In this document: piece after piece, positions 40,483 through 49,839 of the stretch
Layout: each line of letters starts with the position of its first letter
Numbering within the stretch: position 1 is the stretch's first letter
NCBI RefSeq assembly: GCF_012927105.1
Contig: NZ_JABBFV010000003.1
Location: 62,001 to 126,000, forward strand
Source: Sphingobium psychrophilum
GTDB lineage: Bacteria; Pseudomonadota; Alphaproteobacteria; Sphingomonadales; Sphingomonadaceae
Length of the DNA: 64,000 nucleotides
Direction: 5' to 3'
Made by a program: the position numbers and the translations under genes
The notes under the pieces: model-generated
Databases searched by the model: none
What the model was told of the DNA's origin: nothing
What the model saw: only the letters and a program-made list of their open reading frames with translations

Positions 40483-40937
40483 GCAGCCGCGCGCTGACGG
40501 AGCAGGAGATCGCCCTTGCGCGAGGAGTGTTCGGGCGGGTGATCGACTATGGCCGGGTGCGGGTGCATGAGCGCAAATGGTGGCCGCTCCAGCCTAGGGG
40601 CGTGACGATGGCACCCGACGGCGATCTGTGGTTTCACCCTGACGGCGGGCTGTTCTGCGCCGATTTTTGCGAGGGGCCGCTGCATTTGCAGGGGCATTTC
40701 ATCCATGAGATGACCCATGTGTGGCAGGCGCAGCGGTCGGGAAGGTGGTGGCTGCCGCTGATGCGACATCCCTTCTGCCGCTATGGCTATGACGTCGTGC
40801 CGGGGCGGCCGTTCGCGCGCTACGGCATCGAGCAACAGGCGGAGATTGTGCGCCATGCGTTTTTGCTGCGGCGGGGCGTCCCGGTGGTCGGGAAGCCGGG
40901 ACTGGATGTGTATGAGGCGTTGCTACCCTTTGGTTGA
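40479..40937 (+). CDS. HExxH protein of the sphingomonad 'vgr related' family
   Basis: A 152-residue cytoplasmic protein with no signal peptide. It carries HEMTH at 76-80, the zinc-protease-type HExxH, followed by VWQAQ, and several conserved aromatics (RKWWPLQP, DLWFHPDGGLF, GRWWLPL). Databases often name these 'vgr related protein' because of similarity to sequence beside type VI Vgr genes; no activity is shown. The proposed start is a TTG overlapping the copper chaperone stop (TTGA), with GAGGG a little too close; a GTG at 40527 is an alternative. Coupling suggests the two are made together. Confidence 0.72.
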   Translation: MSSRALTEQEIALARGVFGRVIDYGRVRVHERKWWPLQPRGVTMAPDGDLWFHPDGGLFCADFCEGPLHLQGHFIHEMTHVWQAQRSGRWWLPLMRHPFCRYGYDVVPGRPFARYGIEQQAEIVRHAFLLRRGVPVVGKPGLDVYEALLPFG

Positions 40938-40968
40938 AGCCGCTACCAATATTTGGTAATATCGCGTC

Positions 40969-41223
40969 ATGAGCAGCAAGACCACCTCCATCGCACTAGG
41001 CGATCACTTCCGCGAATTTGCCGAGCGCAAGGTCAGTGAGGGCCGTTACGGATCGACCAGCGAAGTGATTCGGGCAGGCCTACGCCTGCTGGAATCGGAA
41101 GAACAGAAGCTTGAGGCGTTACGGGCGGCTTTGATAGAGGGCGAGCGAAGCGGTCCGGCGGAGCGGTTTGATTTCGACGCGTTTCTTGCGGAGATGCACG
41201 ACAAGCGCCGTAAATCTGCATGA
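40969..41223 (+). CDS. parD: ParD-family antitoxin
   Basis: An 84-residue antitoxin. The N-terminal ribbon-helix-helix is seen as TTSIALGDHFREFAERKVSEGRYGSTSEVIRAGLRLLESEE, the standard ParD/CopG pattern that binds the operator, and the C-terminal part (FDFDAFLAEMHDKRRKSA) is the toxin-wrapping tail. The last codons overlap the toxin start as ATGA. The region just before it has TTTGGTAATATCGCG, a short AT-rich patch for the promoter/operator. Confidence 0.9.
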   Translation: MSSKTTSIALGDHFREFAERKVSEGRYGSTSEVIRAGLRLLESEEQKLEALRAALIEGERSGPAERFDFDAFLAEMHDKRRKSA

Positions 41224-41513
41224 CGTCAGTCTATTTTGCGCCAACGGCCCGTCATGACTTGGCCGAGATATGGTCATATACCGCAGATCGCTGGAGCATA
41301 GAGCAGGCCGATGCCTATGTTGGTGCGATACATGCCAGCTTATATGCTGCGGCAACGGATTCGCCGTCAGCTTACGCGATTGGCGATGTCCGATCAGGCT
41401 ATTGGCGTACAAAGTCCGGGCACCACATTTGCTTTTTCAAAAGGCGATCGCAGGGCGGTATAGACGTCGTGCGTATCCTGCATGAGCGTATGGACGCGGG
41501 TAGCCACCTTTAG
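41220..41513 (+). CDS. parE: ParE-family toxin
   Basis: A 97-residue RelE/ParE toxin, intact. Family signs are YFAPTARHDLAEIWSYTADRWSIEQADAYV at the N-terminus, the central IGDVRSGYWRTKSGHHICFF strand, and VVRILHERMD at the C-terminus, where the R-x-L-H motif is diagnostic. ParE toxins of this type poison gyrase. Overlap with parD keeps antitoxin synthesis ahead. The pair sits between sdhA and the copper chaperone; codon use is less GC-biased (e.g. GCA, ATA, TTA, TAT) than in neighbours, a hint of horizontal arrival. Confidence 0.9.
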   Translation: MTSVYFAPTARHDLAEIWSYTADRWSIEQADAYVGAIHASLYAAATDSPSAYAIGDVRSGYWRTKSGHHICFFKRRSQGGIDVVRILHERMDAGSHL

Positions 41514-41516
41514 GTG

Positions 41517-41546
41517 CGAAAAAGGCGGACTTTTCAGCCCGCCTTT
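41517..41546 (-). terminator. Terminator of the sdh operon, convergent with parE
   Basis: AAAGGCGG (41521-41528) pairs with CCGCCTTT (41539-41546). Read on the minus strand the stem ends in CCTTTTTCGC, a T-run suited to ending the sdh transcript 28 bp after its stop. On the plus strand the following CCCATTTTT could also end parDE. Confidence 0.75.
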
Positions 41547-41573
41547 CCCATTTTTCCAACCTCGATCGCGGCG

Positions 41574-43376
41574 TTAGTAAACGCGCGCCTTGGGCTTCAC
41601 ATATTCCGCTTCGTCGGTCATCGTATAGTCGTGGACCGGCCGGTAATCGAGCGTCACCTTGCCGCCAGAACCGCCCCAGCCTTCGAACCAGCTGATCGTG
41701 TGCTTCATCCAGTTTTCGTCGTCGCGGTTCGGGAAATCCTCATGCGCGTGAGCACCGCGCGATTCCTTGCGCGCTTCGGCACCTTCCATCGTGCAGATCG
41801 CCTGGCACATCAGATTGTCGAGTTCCAGCGTCTCAATGAGGTCGGTGTTCCAGATCAGCGAGCGATCGGTGACCTTGACGTCCTGCAACCGCTTGTTGAC
41901 CGCCTGCATCTGCGTGACGCCTTCGGACAAGAGCGCGCTGTCGCGGAACACGGCGGCGTGCTTCTGCATGGTGCGTTGCATGTCCAGGCGGATGTCCGCG
42001 GTAGGCGTGCTGCCCGTAGCGTTGCGGTAGTGGTCGAGGCGCGCAAGCGCCAGATCGGCCGAATCGGCGGGCAGCGGCTTGTGCGGCGCGTTGGGCTTGA
42101 GATTGTCCTTGAGGAACAGACCCGTCGCCCGACCGAACACGACAAGGTCGATCAGCGAGTTGGAGCCAAGGCGATTGGCGCCATGGACCGACACGCAGGC
42201 CGCTTCGCCGACCGAAAACAGGCCGGGCACGATCACTTCGGGATCGTCGCCCTTCTTGGTCACGACCTGGCCATGATAATTGCACGGGATGCCGCCCATA
42301 TTATAATGGACGGTCGGCGTCACCGGCAGCGGCTGGCGGGTGAGGTCCACGCCCGCAAAAATCTTGCCGCTTTCGGTGATGCCGGGCAGCCGTTCGGCCA
42401 GCACCTTGGGATCGATATGGTCGAGGTGCAGGAAGATATGATCCTTATGCTCGCCAACGCCGCGCCCTTCGCGCATTTCCATCGCCATCGAGCGGGACAC
42501 GACGTCGCGCGACGCCAGATCCTTGGCCGAGGGGGCATAGCGTTCCATGAAACGCTCGCCTTCGGAGTTGGTGAGGTAGCCGCCCTCGCCACGCGCGCCT
42601 TCGGTGATGAGCACGCCCGCGCCGTAGATGCCGGTCGGGTGGAACTGAACGAACTCCAGATCCTGCAACGGCAGGCCCGCGCGCAACACCATGCCGCCGC
42701 CGTCGCCGGTGCAGCTATGCGCCGAGGTGGCGGAGAAATAGGCGCGGCCATAGCCGCCCGTCGCCAGCACGACCGCATGTGCCTTGAAGCGATGGATCGA
42801 GCCGTCTTCCATGCAGATGGCGATGACGCCGCGGCATTCGCCATTTTCCATGATCAGGTCGATGGCGAAATATTCGATGTAGAAATCCGCGTCATATTTC
42901 AGCGACTGCTGATAGAGCGCGTGCAGCATGGCGTGGCCGGTACGGTCGGCCGCGGCGCAGGTGCGCTGCACTGGCGGGCCAGCGCCCATATTCTGCATAT
43001 GACCGCCAAAGGGCCGCTGGTAGATCGTGCCATCCGCGTTGCGGCTGAACGGCACGCCGGCATGTTCGAGTTCGATCACGGCGGCGGGCGCTTCGCGCAC
43101 CATATATTCGATCGCGTCCTGGTCGCCCAGCCAGTCAGACCCCTTGACGGTGTCGTACATGTGCCAGGTCCAGTGGTCGGGGCTGTTGTTGCCCAGCGAC
43201 GCGGCGATGCCGCCCTGCGCCGCGACGGTATGGCTGCGGGTCGGGAACAGCTTGGTGATGCAGGCAGTCTTCAGGCCCGCTTCGGCGCTGCCCATGGTCG
43301 CGCGCAGGCCGGAGCCGCCCGCGCCCACGACGACCGTGTCGTAAGTGTGGTCGATAATCTTATAGGCTTCGGTCAT
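41574..43376 (-). CDS. sdhA: Succinate dehydrogenase flavoprotein subunit
   Basis: The FAD subunit of complex II, 600 residues, which oxidises succinate to fumarate at the inner membrane. The dinucleotide fold [19 protein letters not shown] is near the N-terminus, and [10 protein letters not shown] carries the histidine that covalently holds FAD. RPFGGH and the catalytic loop region GARGEGGYL with [17 protein letters not shown] are present; the C-terminus ends [13 protein letters not shown] as in SdhA of alphaproteobacteria. It overlaps sdhD by ATGA. No sdhB follows; a terminator and then the toxin-antitoxin pair come next. Confidence 0.97.
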   Translation of the reverse strand: MTEAYKIIDHTYDTVVVGAGGSGLRATMGSAEAGLKTACITKLFPTRSHTVAAQGGIAASLGNNSPDHWTWHMYDTVKGSDWLGDQDAIEYMVREAPAAVIELEHAGVPFSRNADGTIYQRPFGGHMQNMGAGPPVQRTCAAADRTGHAMLHALYQQSLKYDADFYIEYFAIDLIMENGECRGVIAICMEDGSIHRFKAHAVVLATGGYGRAYFSATSAHSCTGDGGGMVLRAGLPLQDLEFVQFHPTGIYGAGVLITEGARGEGGYLTNSEGERFMERYAPSAKDLASRDVVSRSMAMEMREGRGVGEHKDHIFLHLDHIDPKVLAERLPGITESGKIFAGVDLTRQPLPVTPTVHYNMGGIPCNYHGQVVTKKGDDPEVIVPGLFSVGEAACVSVHGANRLGSNSLIDLVVFGRATGLFLKDNLKPNAPHKPLPADSADLALARLDHYRNATGSTPTADIRLDMQRTMQKHAAVFRDSALLSEGVTQMQAVNKRLQDVKVTDRSLIWNTDLIETLELDNLMCQAICTMEGAEARKESRGAHAHEDFPNRDDENWMKHTISWFEGWGGSGGKVTLDYRPVHDYTMTDEAEYVKPKARVY

Positions 43377-43765
43377 GGCTTGACGACCCCAATGAAGGCG
43401 ATCTTGGCGATCGCGAAGACGCCCGCGGCCGCGCCGCCAAAGGCATAGAAATTCAGTACGAGCATGGAGAAGAAGGCCAGGCCCTTGTCGTGAACATAAT
43501 CCTCCAGCATCACCTGCATACCTAGGCGAAGGTGCATGAAGATGCTGACGACCATCAGCATCAGCGGCACCGCGACCACCGGGTTGGCGATCCAGCCGAC
43601 GACGCTTTCATAATCCAGGCCAGGCAGGCTGAGCAGGCTGAACAGCAGCCACAGCGTCAGCAGCAGGTTGCCGACGGCGGTATAACGCTGCGCCAGCCAG
43701 TGATGCGCGCCGTGACGAGCGGAGCCGAGGCCGCGGACGCGACCGATACCAGTACCGTTGCCCAT
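43373..43765 (-). CDS. sdhD: Succinate dehydrogenase membrane anchor SdhD
   Basis: A 130-residue membrane subunit with three helices ([69 protein letters not shown]). The helix-2 histidine in [10 protein letters not shown] and the following EDYVHD are the conserved haem/quinone-side features of the family. The start at 43765 (MGNGTGIGR) shares its A with the sdhC TGA, and the stop overlaps the sdhA start. The three genes are tightly coupled. Confidence 0.9.
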   Translation of the reverse strand: MGNGTGIGRVRGLGSARHGAHHWLAQRYTAVGNLLLTLWLLFSLLSLPGLDYESVVGWIANPVVAVPLMLMVVSIFMHLRLGMQVMLEDYVHDKGLAFFSMLVLNFYAFGGAAAGVFAIAKIAFIGVVKP

Positions 43766-44160
43766 CAGAGCGCCTTTCCGAAGATGGTGAGCCAGACGAA
43801 GCCGGTCACGAGCAGCGATGCGACGAAGGTCGCGATCGACCACATCTTGTTGTTCCGCAATTCGTAACCCGCGCCCATGTCGAGCACGAAATGCCGCAGG
43901 CCCGAGAAGAGATGCTGGAAGAAGAACCAGCTAAGGCCGATCATCACCAGATAGCCGATCGGCGACGTCGCGCACTTTACGAAGGTCGCATAAGCCTCCG
44001 GCCCGGTCGCGGCGGCCATCAGCCACCAGATGAGGCCAAGCGCGCCGGCAGTGGCCAGGCCATTGCCGGTTACGCGGTGCATGATCGAGACGGCCATCGC
44101 CGGTCCCCATTTCCAGATCGTCAAATGCGGCGAGAGCGGCCGGCTGTTGGATCGCGCCAT
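43765..44160 (-). CDS. sdhC: Succinate dehydrogenase cytochrome b556 subunit SdhC
   Basis: A 131-residue haem b subunit with three membrane helices. RPLSPHLTIWKWGPAMAVSIMHRVTGNGLA is the typical start, in which the S-x-x-H-R motif lies at the quinone site, and HLFSGLRHFVLDMG near residue 85 carries the haem-ligand histidine. It is first in the sdhCDA set. The 211-bp gap upstream, shared with the divergent chemoreceptor gene, must hold the promoter, which I could not single out. Confidence 0.94.
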   Translation of the reverse strand: MARSNSRPLSPHLTIWKWGPAMAVSIMHRVTGNGLATAGALGLIWWLMAAATGPEAYATFVKCATSPIGYLVMIGLSWFFFQHLFSGLRHFVLDMGAGYELRNNKMWSIATFVASLLVTGFVWLTIFGKAL

Positions 44161-44371
44161 GTCTACCCTAGTCCCTGATACGTGTCGCTGAGTCCGCCCC
44201 CCTTAAGAGCGATACGCCAAGAGGGCAAGAAGCGGAGCGCGGGAGATTGCCGCTGCCCCTTTGGTCAGGTCGGCCAACCAGGCATATGGCCAGGCATAAG
44301 AAGTGATTAACCAACGCGCATTATAGACAGGAACACGCACCGATCACGTCATCAGCAGGGACCGTTCCTTC

Positions 44372-45706
44372 ATGCCGTCCAATCTTCCTTCCGCCACCGC
44401 CACATCGGACTTTCTGGCGGAAGTCGATTCCACCGGCGACATCGCCCGCGCCGCCCGCGAGGTGGGCGAATTGATCGGCGACGATATAGCCAGCGTCGGC
44501 GCCGCCTTTTTCGCCAGCTATATGCGCGAAACCGGGCTTCAGGATCAGCTGGACAGCGCCGTCATCGCCCGTATCGAGCGAGAAGCAGACACTTATGTCC
44601 GCGAAAAGCTGCTGCATTTTGCAGAAGCGCGCTGGACGCGGTCGGCATCCGACTGCGTGCGCCACGCCCGCAAGCATGACGTGCCGGTGCGCGCGGTTCT
44701 GAACGCCGTCGCCGCGGCCAATGAGCGCGTCACCGACATCATTTGGGAACGCTGCCATGATGACGGGCCGCGTTGCCGCCGGCTGCTGCGCATCATGTTG
44801 CAGATCGCGATGATCGATTCGGGCTTCATGAGCAATGTGCTGGCCACCGACCAGGCCGACGCGCAGCGTGCCGAGCGCCAGCGTTACGGCACCTTGTTCG
44901 AACAGCGCATCGTGGGCGAGATCGACGGCGCGTCCAAACTGGGCGAATCGCTGCGCGAACAGGCCAAGGATGCGTCGGCCGCCACGCGGGGCATGTTGGG
45001 CAAGGCGTCCGAAGTCGCCGCCGCCGCCGAACAGTCCGCCCTCGCCATGCGCGAAGCCGCCCGCACCTCCGCCGGGTTGATTCGCGCGATCGAGGACGCC
45101 CGCACCGAAGTCGAAAGCGCGGCCGAGGTCGCCCAGCGCGCCTCCGCCCAGTCGAGCGATGCGGTGTCCATGTCCTCCACCCTGTCCGACCATGCCAAAT
45201 CGATCGAATCGATCCTGGGCCTGATCCGCGACATTGCCGGGCAAACCAACCTGCTCGCGCTCAACGCCACGATCGAGGCCGCCCGCGCAGGCGATGCCGG
45301 GCGTGGCTTTGCCGTCGTCGCGCAGGAAGTGAAAAGCCTGGCCAACCAGACCGCTCGCGCCACCGACGAGATCGCCGGCAAGATCGCCGATATCCAGGCC
45401 TCCACTCGCCTGTCCGTCCAGACCAACGAACGCATCCGCGACACGGTGGGCGAAGTGAAGGCCAGCGCCGAACGCATCCGCCACGCCATGGATGCGCAGG
45501 CGCAGACGGTCACCATGATCACCGCCGCGGTCGATGAAACCGCGCTGGCCGCCGATTCGATGTCGACCACCATTTCAGCGATCCGCCAGGACACCGAAGT
45601 CGTGGCGTCGGAAATCGACCAGCTTGAACGCGGCTTCGTCAGCGTCGAGGGCAAGCTCGCCAGCCTGCGCCACGCCTCATCCGACTTTGGTCGGCAGGTC
45701 GCCTGA
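44372..45706 (+). CDS. Soluble methyl-accepting chemotaxis-type sensor with globin-like N-terminus
   Basis: A 444-residue protein without membrane segments. The C-terminal half is an MCP signalling domain, with the hairpin [54 protein letters not shown] at about residues 285-340. The N-terminal 180 residues are helical and match the layout of globin-coupled sensors ([14 protein letters not shown], then [25 protein letters not shown]), where the His in ARKHDV would be a candidate haem ligand. No pentapeptide tether for methylation enzymes is visible at the C-terminus and no other che gene is near. A heme role is inference from the pattern. Confidence 0.82.
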   Translation: MPSNLPSATATSDFLAEVDSTGDIARAAREVGELIGDDIASVGAAFFASYMRETGLQDQLDSAVIARIEREADTYVREKLLHFAEARWTRSASDCVRHARKHDVPVRAVLNAVAAANERVTDIIWERCHDDGPRCRRLLRIMLQIAMIDSGFMSNVLATDQADAQRAERQRYGTLFEQRIVGEIDGASKLGESLREQAKDASAATRGMLGKASEVAAAAEQSALAMREAARTSAGLIRAIEDARTEVESAAEVAQRASAQSSDAVSMSSTLSDHAKSIESILGLIRDIAGQTNLLALNATIEAARAGDAGRGFAVVAQEVKSLANQTARATDEIAGKIADIQASTRLSVQTNERIRDTVGEVKASAERIRHAMDAQAQTVTMITAAVDETALAADSMSTTISAIRQDTEVVASEIDQLERGFVSVEGKLASLRHASSDFGRQVA

Positions 45707-45730
45707 GCGGCGCGCTCAAGCAACCTTATC

Positions 45731-45844
45731 TCCGTTCGTTTCGAGCGAAGTCGAGAAACGCAAACTCGGCGCTACCGTTTCTTGGCCTTGGCCTGTCCTG
45801 AGCGCCTGCCTTAGCAGGCAGTCGAAGGGCTCGAAACGAACGGA
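45731..45844. repeat. Inverted repeat element, family D (114 bp), copy 1
   Basis: Left end TCCGTTCGTTTCGAGCGAAG and right end TCGAAACGAACGGA are complementary over the outer 14 bp. The same left arm recurs at 59712 (next copy). The element lies in the gap between the chemoreceptor gene and prmA. Confidence 0.8.
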
Positions 45845-45905
45845 TGCTTGTGCAGGGCTGTTGCGATGCTTCCCCTCACCCCTCCGCTGGTCTAAAGGCG
45901 GCGGC

Positions 45906-46901
45906 ATGAACGATGTCGCCAAGCCGGTCCAAAGCTGGAAAGTCACCCTGCCCTGCACCCGTGCCGAAGCGGAGGCGCTGGACGGGGACATCGCCGCCTT
46001 CACGATGATGGAGCAACCGCCGGTGCTGATGACCAGCGAGGCGACGCCGGATGACGAAGAGGCCTGGCAACTGGACGCCTATTTCGAGGGCAAGCCCAGT
46101 CCAGCCGCGATCAAACTGCTCAAGACGCTGGTGCCCAGCGCTGGCCGCGCCAAGCCAGTGGTCGAGGCGCTGCCCGACGAGGATTGGGTGACGCTGAGCC
46201 AGCAGGGGCTGGAGCCAGTGACCGCCGGCCGCTTCCATATCCGCAACATCGCCAGCGATCCCGAACTGCCCGGTCACGTCAATCTGCTGATCGAGGCGGG
46301 CCGCGCCTTTGGCACCGGGCAGCATGAAACGACCGCCGGTTGCCTTGCCATGCTCGACCGGATGCGCCGGGTGGGGATGCGTTTTGCCCATGTCGCCGAT
46401 ATCGGCACCGGCACCGGCCTGCTCGCCTTCGCCGCGCTCAACCTGTGGCCGCGCGCCCATGCGATTGCGTCCGACATCGACGCCGTGGCGGTGGAGATCA
46501 GCGCCGACAATGCCCGCGCCAATGGCGTAGCGCTCGGCTATGGCGCGGGCCGGCTGGCGCTGGTGACGGCAGCGGGCGGCAACCATCCTGCACTAATCGG
46601 CCGCGCGCCCTATGACCTGCTGATCGCCAACATCCTGGCCGGGCCGCTGATCGAACTGGCGCCGACGCTGTGCGCGCTGGTCGAGGATGGCGGCACCATC
46701 GTCCTGGCTGGCCTGCTCAACGAACAGGCGGACGCAGTGATCGCCGCCTATCGCGCGCAGGGGATGCGGCTTGCCGAACGCAGCGACCGGGGCGAATGGC
46801 CTACGTTGCGCCTTCGCAAGCGACCCAGCATCGGCTGGAAACGGCCACGCCGCATCAATCCCGCTGCCCGCGGCGAAGCCCCCGGCTTCGGTAGTATCTG
46901 A
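45906..46901 (+). CDS. prmA: Ribosomal protein L11 methyltransferase
   Basis: SAM-dependent enzyme that trimethylates ribosomal protein L11. The 331-residue protein has an N-terminal domain with TLPCTRAEAEALDGD that grips L11, then the methyltransferase domain: FGTGQHETTAGCLAMLD, HVADIGTGTGLLAFAA (SAM loop), ASDIDAVAVEISADNARANGV and the catalytic-site LLIANILAGPLIELAP (the N-P-P-Y-type NILA variant of this family). The last 25 residues (after RLRKR) are a basic extension. An upstream open frame exists, but the ATG at 45906 with a preceding GGCGG/GG sequence is the natural start. Confidence 0.92.
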   Translation: MNDVAKPVQSWKVTLPCTRAEAEALDGDIAAFTMMEQPPVLMTSEATPDDEEAWQLDAYFEGKPSPAAIKLLKTLVPSAGRAKPVVEALPDEDWVTLSQQGLEPVTAGRFHIRNIASDPELPGHVNLLIEAGRAFGTGQHETTAGCLAMLDRMRRVGMRFAHVADIGTGTGLLAFAALNLWPRAHAIASDIDAVAVEISADNARANGVALGYGAGRLALVTAAGGNHPALIGRAPYDLLIANILAGPLIELAPTLCALVEDGGTIVLAGLLNEQADAVIAAYRAQGMRLAERSDRGEWPTLRLRKRPSIGWKRPRRINPAARGEAPGFGSI

Positions 46902-46924
46902 CTGTATTTTAGAGGAGCCTGGTC

Positions 46925-47644
46925 ATGGCCATCATCCGTCGCGTCACCCTGCATGATGGTCCAGATGGACCGTTCGAAAGCCTGGCCGTGGTCGATACCG
47001 CCGCCACCGGCTCGCTGCCGGGCGTACTGCTTTTCCCCAATGTGTTGGGCGCCAAGGAGGCCGACTTCGCCTATGCGGAGAAGGTCGCGGCGCTCGGCTA
47101 TGCCGTGCTGGTCGCCGACATATATGGCCAGGGCAAGCGCACCACCCGCGCCGATCCCGATGCCGGGCGCTACATGGCGCAGCTCAACGCCGATCGCGCG
47201 TTGCTGCGCGACCGGGTGAACGGCGCGCATGATGTGCTCCAGGGGCTTGCGGAGGTCGATGCCAGCCGCACGGCGGCGATCGGCTTCTGCTTCGGCGGCA
47301 AATGCGTGCTCGACCTTGCCCGCTCCGGCGCGGACATTGCCGGCGGCGTCAGCTTCCACGGCATTTATGAAGCGCCGCCCTTCGCTAACGCGGCGATCAC
47401 CGCGAAACTGCTGATCTGCCATGGCTGGGACGACCCGTTCGCACCGCCGGAGGCGACCGTCGGCCTGGCCCGCGAACTGACCGACGCCGGCTGCGACTGG
47501 CAAATCCACGCCTATGGCGGCACCGGCCATGCCTTCACCGACGAAGGCGTCAACATGCCTGAGAAGGGTCTGGCCTACAGCGCGGATGCCGACCGGCGCA
47601 GCTTCCGCGCGATGGCCGATTTCCTGGGCGAGTTATTTGGGTGA
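46925..47644 (+). CDS. Dienelactone hydrolase family protein
   Basis: A 239-residue alpha/beta hydrolase. The nucleophile is Cys at about residue 122 in IGFCFGGKC, as in dienelactone hydrolase; Asp in WDDPFAP and His in GTGHAFT complete the triad. The N-terminus has GVLLFPNVLGAKEADFAYAEKVAALGYAVLVADIYGQG, a typical DLH run. Real substrates of such household homologues are often unknown; no chlorocatechol genes are near. AGGAG precedes the ATG. The gene may be transcribed with prmA, 23 bp upstream. Confidence 0.9.
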   Translation: MAIIRRVTLHDGPDGPFESLAVVDTAATGSLPGVLLFPNVLGAKEADFAYAEKVAALGYAVLVADIYGQGKRTTRADPDAGRYMAQLNADRALLRDRVNGAHDVLQGLAEVDASRTAAIGFCFGGKCVLDLARSGADIAGGVSFHGIYEAPPFANAAITAKLLICHGWDDPFAPPEATVGLARELTDAGCDWQIHAYGGTGHAFTDEGVNMPEKGLAYSADADRRSFRAMADFLGELFG

Positions 47645-47668
47645 CGCCATCCCATAGCCTATCTTAAT

Positions 47669-47692
47669 CCCGTTCGGGCTCAGGGCGAACGG
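47669..47692. repeat. Short relic of the CCCGTTCG repeat element
   Basis: CCCGTTCGGGCTCAGGGCG with the following AACGG is a short imperfect palindrome made of the two ends of the family E elements seen at 53983 and 56464, without their central part. It lies between the convergent dienelactone hydrolase and ruvC genes. Confidence 0.55.
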
Positions 47693-47712
47693 ACGAAAAA
47701 TGGCGCTATTCC

Positions 47713-48204
47713 CTATCGCGTCGGTATCCGCCGGGCGCTGGCGAGATGATGGGCGTGGGTGATCGCCACCGCCAGCGCGTCCGACGCATCCGGCCCCATG
47801 ATCTTCGCGCCGGGCAGCAGGCGCGACACCATGGCGTGGACCTGGTCCTTCGACGCATTGCCCACGCCGACCACCGATTTCTTGACGAGGCGCGCGGCAT
47901 ATTCGCCCACCTCCATGCCCGATCGCGCGGCGTTGAGCAGGATCACACCCCGCGCCTGCCCCAGCTTCAGCGTCGATTGCGGGTTCACATTGACGAACAC
48001 CTCCTCGACCGCCGCGCCATCGGGCCGATGTTCGAGGATGAGGTCGGTCAGCGCCAGGTCGAGCGCCAGCAGCCGCGTCGAGAGCGCCATGGCGCTGTCG
48101 GTCTTGATCTGGCCGTTGCCGATATGGGTCAGCCGATTACCGTCCGCGGCGATCAGGCCCCAGCCGGTGGTGCCAAGGCCGGGGTCGAGGCCAAGCAGGA
48201 TCAT
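47713..48204 (-). CDS. ruvC: Holliday junction resolvase RuvC
   Basis: Endonuclease that cuts Holliday junctions in recombination and repair. The 163-residue protein has all acidic catalytic residues: Asp7 (LGLDPG), Glu67/68 (AVEEVF), Asp139 and Asp142 ([12 protein letters not shown]). Other signs are [12 protein letters not shown] and the basic VKKSVVG region that touches DNA. ruvA and ruvB are not next to it in this window, unlike the common ruvCAB order. It lies downstream of yebC on the same strand, past a 166-bp repeat. Confidence 0.95.
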   Translation of the reverse strand: MILLGLDPGLGTTGWGLIAADGNRLTHIGNGQIKTDSAMALSTRLLALDLALTDLILEHRPDGAAVEEVFVNVNPQSTLKLGQARGVILLNAARSGMEVGEYAARLVKKSVVGVGNASKDQVHAMVSRLLPGAKIMGPDASDALAVAITHAHHLASARRIPTR

Positions 48205-48210
48205 GGCAAT

Positions 48211-48376
48211 ATCCTCGCCCCTTCAGGGGAGAGGATAGCAAGGCTTGTCGGCTTGCCGACTAGCCGCGCTTGGAGGGGGGAGCGAGACCTATAGGTGGCG
48301 CAATGCCCCCCCTCCCGACTTCGCCTAGGCGGCAAAGCCGCCAAGGCTGCGCAACCCTCTCCCCCAAGGGGAGAGG
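48211..48376. repeat. Large inverted repeat, family F (166 bp)
   Basis: Outer arms ATCCTCGCCCCTTCAGGGG and CCCAAGGGGAGAGGA are imperfect complements, with inner CTTGTCGGCTTGCCGACTAG and AGGCGGCAAAGCCGCC palindromes. It occupies nearly the whole 181-bp gap between yebC and ruvC. Such ends (CCCTCTCCCC...) are frequent in sphingomonad intergenic DNA. Confidence 0.7.
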
Positions 48377-48385
48377 AATTGGCGA

Positions 48386-49129
48386 TCAACCCAGCTTCTC
48401 CATCACGTCATCGGACACTTCATAATTGCCCCAGACGGTCTGGACGTCGTCGTCATCTTCCAGCGTATCGACCAGCTTCATCAGCGTGGCCGCATTGGCT
48501 TCATCCACATCGACGGTGATCTGCGGCTTCCAGGCAAGCTTGGCGCTGTCGGCCGCGCCCAGCTTGGCTTCCAGCGCCTTTGCGACCTCATGGAGCGCGT
48601 CCATCGCGGTCCAGATTTCATGCTCGTCCTCGTTGGACGACACATCCTCCGCGCCCGCTTCCAGCGCCGCTTCGAAGATCGCGTCGGCGTCCCCCGCGCT
48701 CGCCGGATAGGTGATCAGGCCGACCCGGTCGAAGCCGTGACTGACCGCGCCCGACGCGCCAAGATTGCCGCCATTCTTCGAGAAGGCCGTGCGGACATTG
48801 GTCGCGGTGCGATTGCGGTTGTCGGTCAGCGCCTCGACGATGATGGCGATACCGGCGGGGCCATAGCCCTCGTAACGCACTTCCTCGTAATTCTCGCCAC
48901 CCGCCGCATTCGCCTTGTCGATCGCGCGCTGGATATTGTCCTTGGGCATGGACTGGGCCTTGGCGGCGTTGACCGCCAGGCGCAGACGCGGGTTCATGTC
49001 CGGGTCGGGCATGCCCATCTTGGCCGCGACGGTGATTTCGCGGCTGAGCTTGGAGAACATCGACGAGCGCTTCTTGTCCTGCGCGCCCTTGCGATGCATG
49101 ATGTTCTTGAATTTGGAATGGCCGGCCAC
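48386..49129 (-). CDS. yebC: YebC/PmpR family transcriptional or translational regulator
   Basis: A 247-residue TACO1/YebC protein. It begins [22 protein letters not shown], the universal start of the family, and has the central [20 protein letters not shown] and C-terminal [20 protein letters not shown]. Recent work on YebC proteins points to relief of ribosome stalling at proline runs, while older work treats some members as DNA-binding regulators. It is next to ruvC, a classic neighbour. Full length and no changed motif. Confidence 0.94.
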   Translation of the reverse strand: MAGHSKFKNIMHRKGAQDKKRSSMFSKLSREITVAAKMGMPDPDMNPRLRLAVNAAKAQSMPKDNIQRAIDKANAAGGENYEEVRYEGYGPAGIAIIVEALTDNRNRTATNVRTAFSKNGGNLGASGAVSHGFDRVGLITYPASAGDADAIFEAALEAGAEDVSSNEDEHEIWTAMDALHEVAKALEAKLGAADSAKLAWKPQITVDVDEANAATLMKLVDTLEDDDDVQTVWGNYEVSDDVMEKLG

Positions 49130-49197
49130 GGCCTTCTCCCCAATTGTTCTGTGAAACCGAAGGGCGCTCTCTAGCGATCAGCGCCCGTTCGCGCAAC

Positions 49198-49524
49198 TCA
49201 GACGAGGATGGCCGTTCCTGACGCCGACACCATCAGCATAGACCCGTTGGAGCCGAGGACTTCATAATCCAGATCGACGCCGACCACGGCATTGGCGCCC
49301 AGCGTCGCGGCGCGCATCCGCATTTCGCCGATCGCCTGTTCGCGGGCGCGCTGGAGCACGTCCTCATAAGCGCCCGATCGCCCGCCCACGATGTCGCGGA
49401 CGCTGGCGAACAGGTCGCGAAACAGGTTGGCGCCCACGATCACCTCGCCGGTGACGATGCCGAGATATTCCTTCGTCGGCCGCCCTTCCAGACGGCTGGT
49501 GGTGCTGACGATGATCTCGGACAT
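49198..49524 (-). CDS. YbjQ-family protein
   Basis: A 108-residue protein of the YbjQ/UPF0145 heavy-metal-binding-like fold, which forms pentamers. Motifs are [51 protein letters not shown] and [24 protein letters not shown]. No activity has been shown for the family. It lies between the yebC gene (68 bp away) and gapR (27 bp) on the same strand, and is probably cotranscribed with gapR. Confidence 0.87.
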   Translation of the reverse strand: MSEIIVSTTSRLEGRPTKEYLGIVTGEVIVGANLFRDLFASVRDIVGGRSGAYEDVLQRAREQAIGEMRMRAATLGANAVVGVDLDYEVLGSNGSMLMVSASGTAILV

Positions 49525-49551
49525 GGGCGCTTCTCCTTGATTATAAAAAGG

Positions 49552-49794
49552 TTATTCCATACCCAGCGCGGACAGATAGGTCTGGAGGATGGCTTCCATC
49601 TCCTGCCGGTCATGCGGCTGCATCTTACGCAGACGGACGATCTGGCGCATGATCTTGGGGTCATAACCGGTCGCCTTGGCTTCCAGATAGACGTCCTTGA
49701 TATCGTCGCCGATGCCCTTTTTCTCTTCTTCCAGGCGCTCGATACGCTCGATCAGCAGGCGGAGCTGGTCGGCGGCGACATTGGGTTCGGTCAT
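49552..49794 (-). CDS. gapR: Nucleoid-associated protein GapR (DUF2312)
   Basis: An 80-residue protein with the DUF2312 pattern: [47 protein letters not shown] followed by an acidic turn and [12 protein letters not shown]. In Caulobacter this family is GapR, a tetramer that encircles overtwisted, AT-rich DNA ahead of polymerases and forks and stimulates topoisomerases. The basic residues in the helix before [11 protein letters not shown] match the DNA-contacting face. It is slightly shorter at the N-terminus than the Caulobacter protein. Confidence 0.88.
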   Translation of the reverse strand: MTEPNVAADQLRLLIERIERLEEEKKGIGDDIKDVYLEAKATGYDPKIMRQIVRLRKMQPHDRQEMEAILQTYLSALGME

Positions 49795-49839
49795 GGGATC
49801 GTGTCTCCAACAAGGAATGTGAATCGGTTGGAGGGCGTC

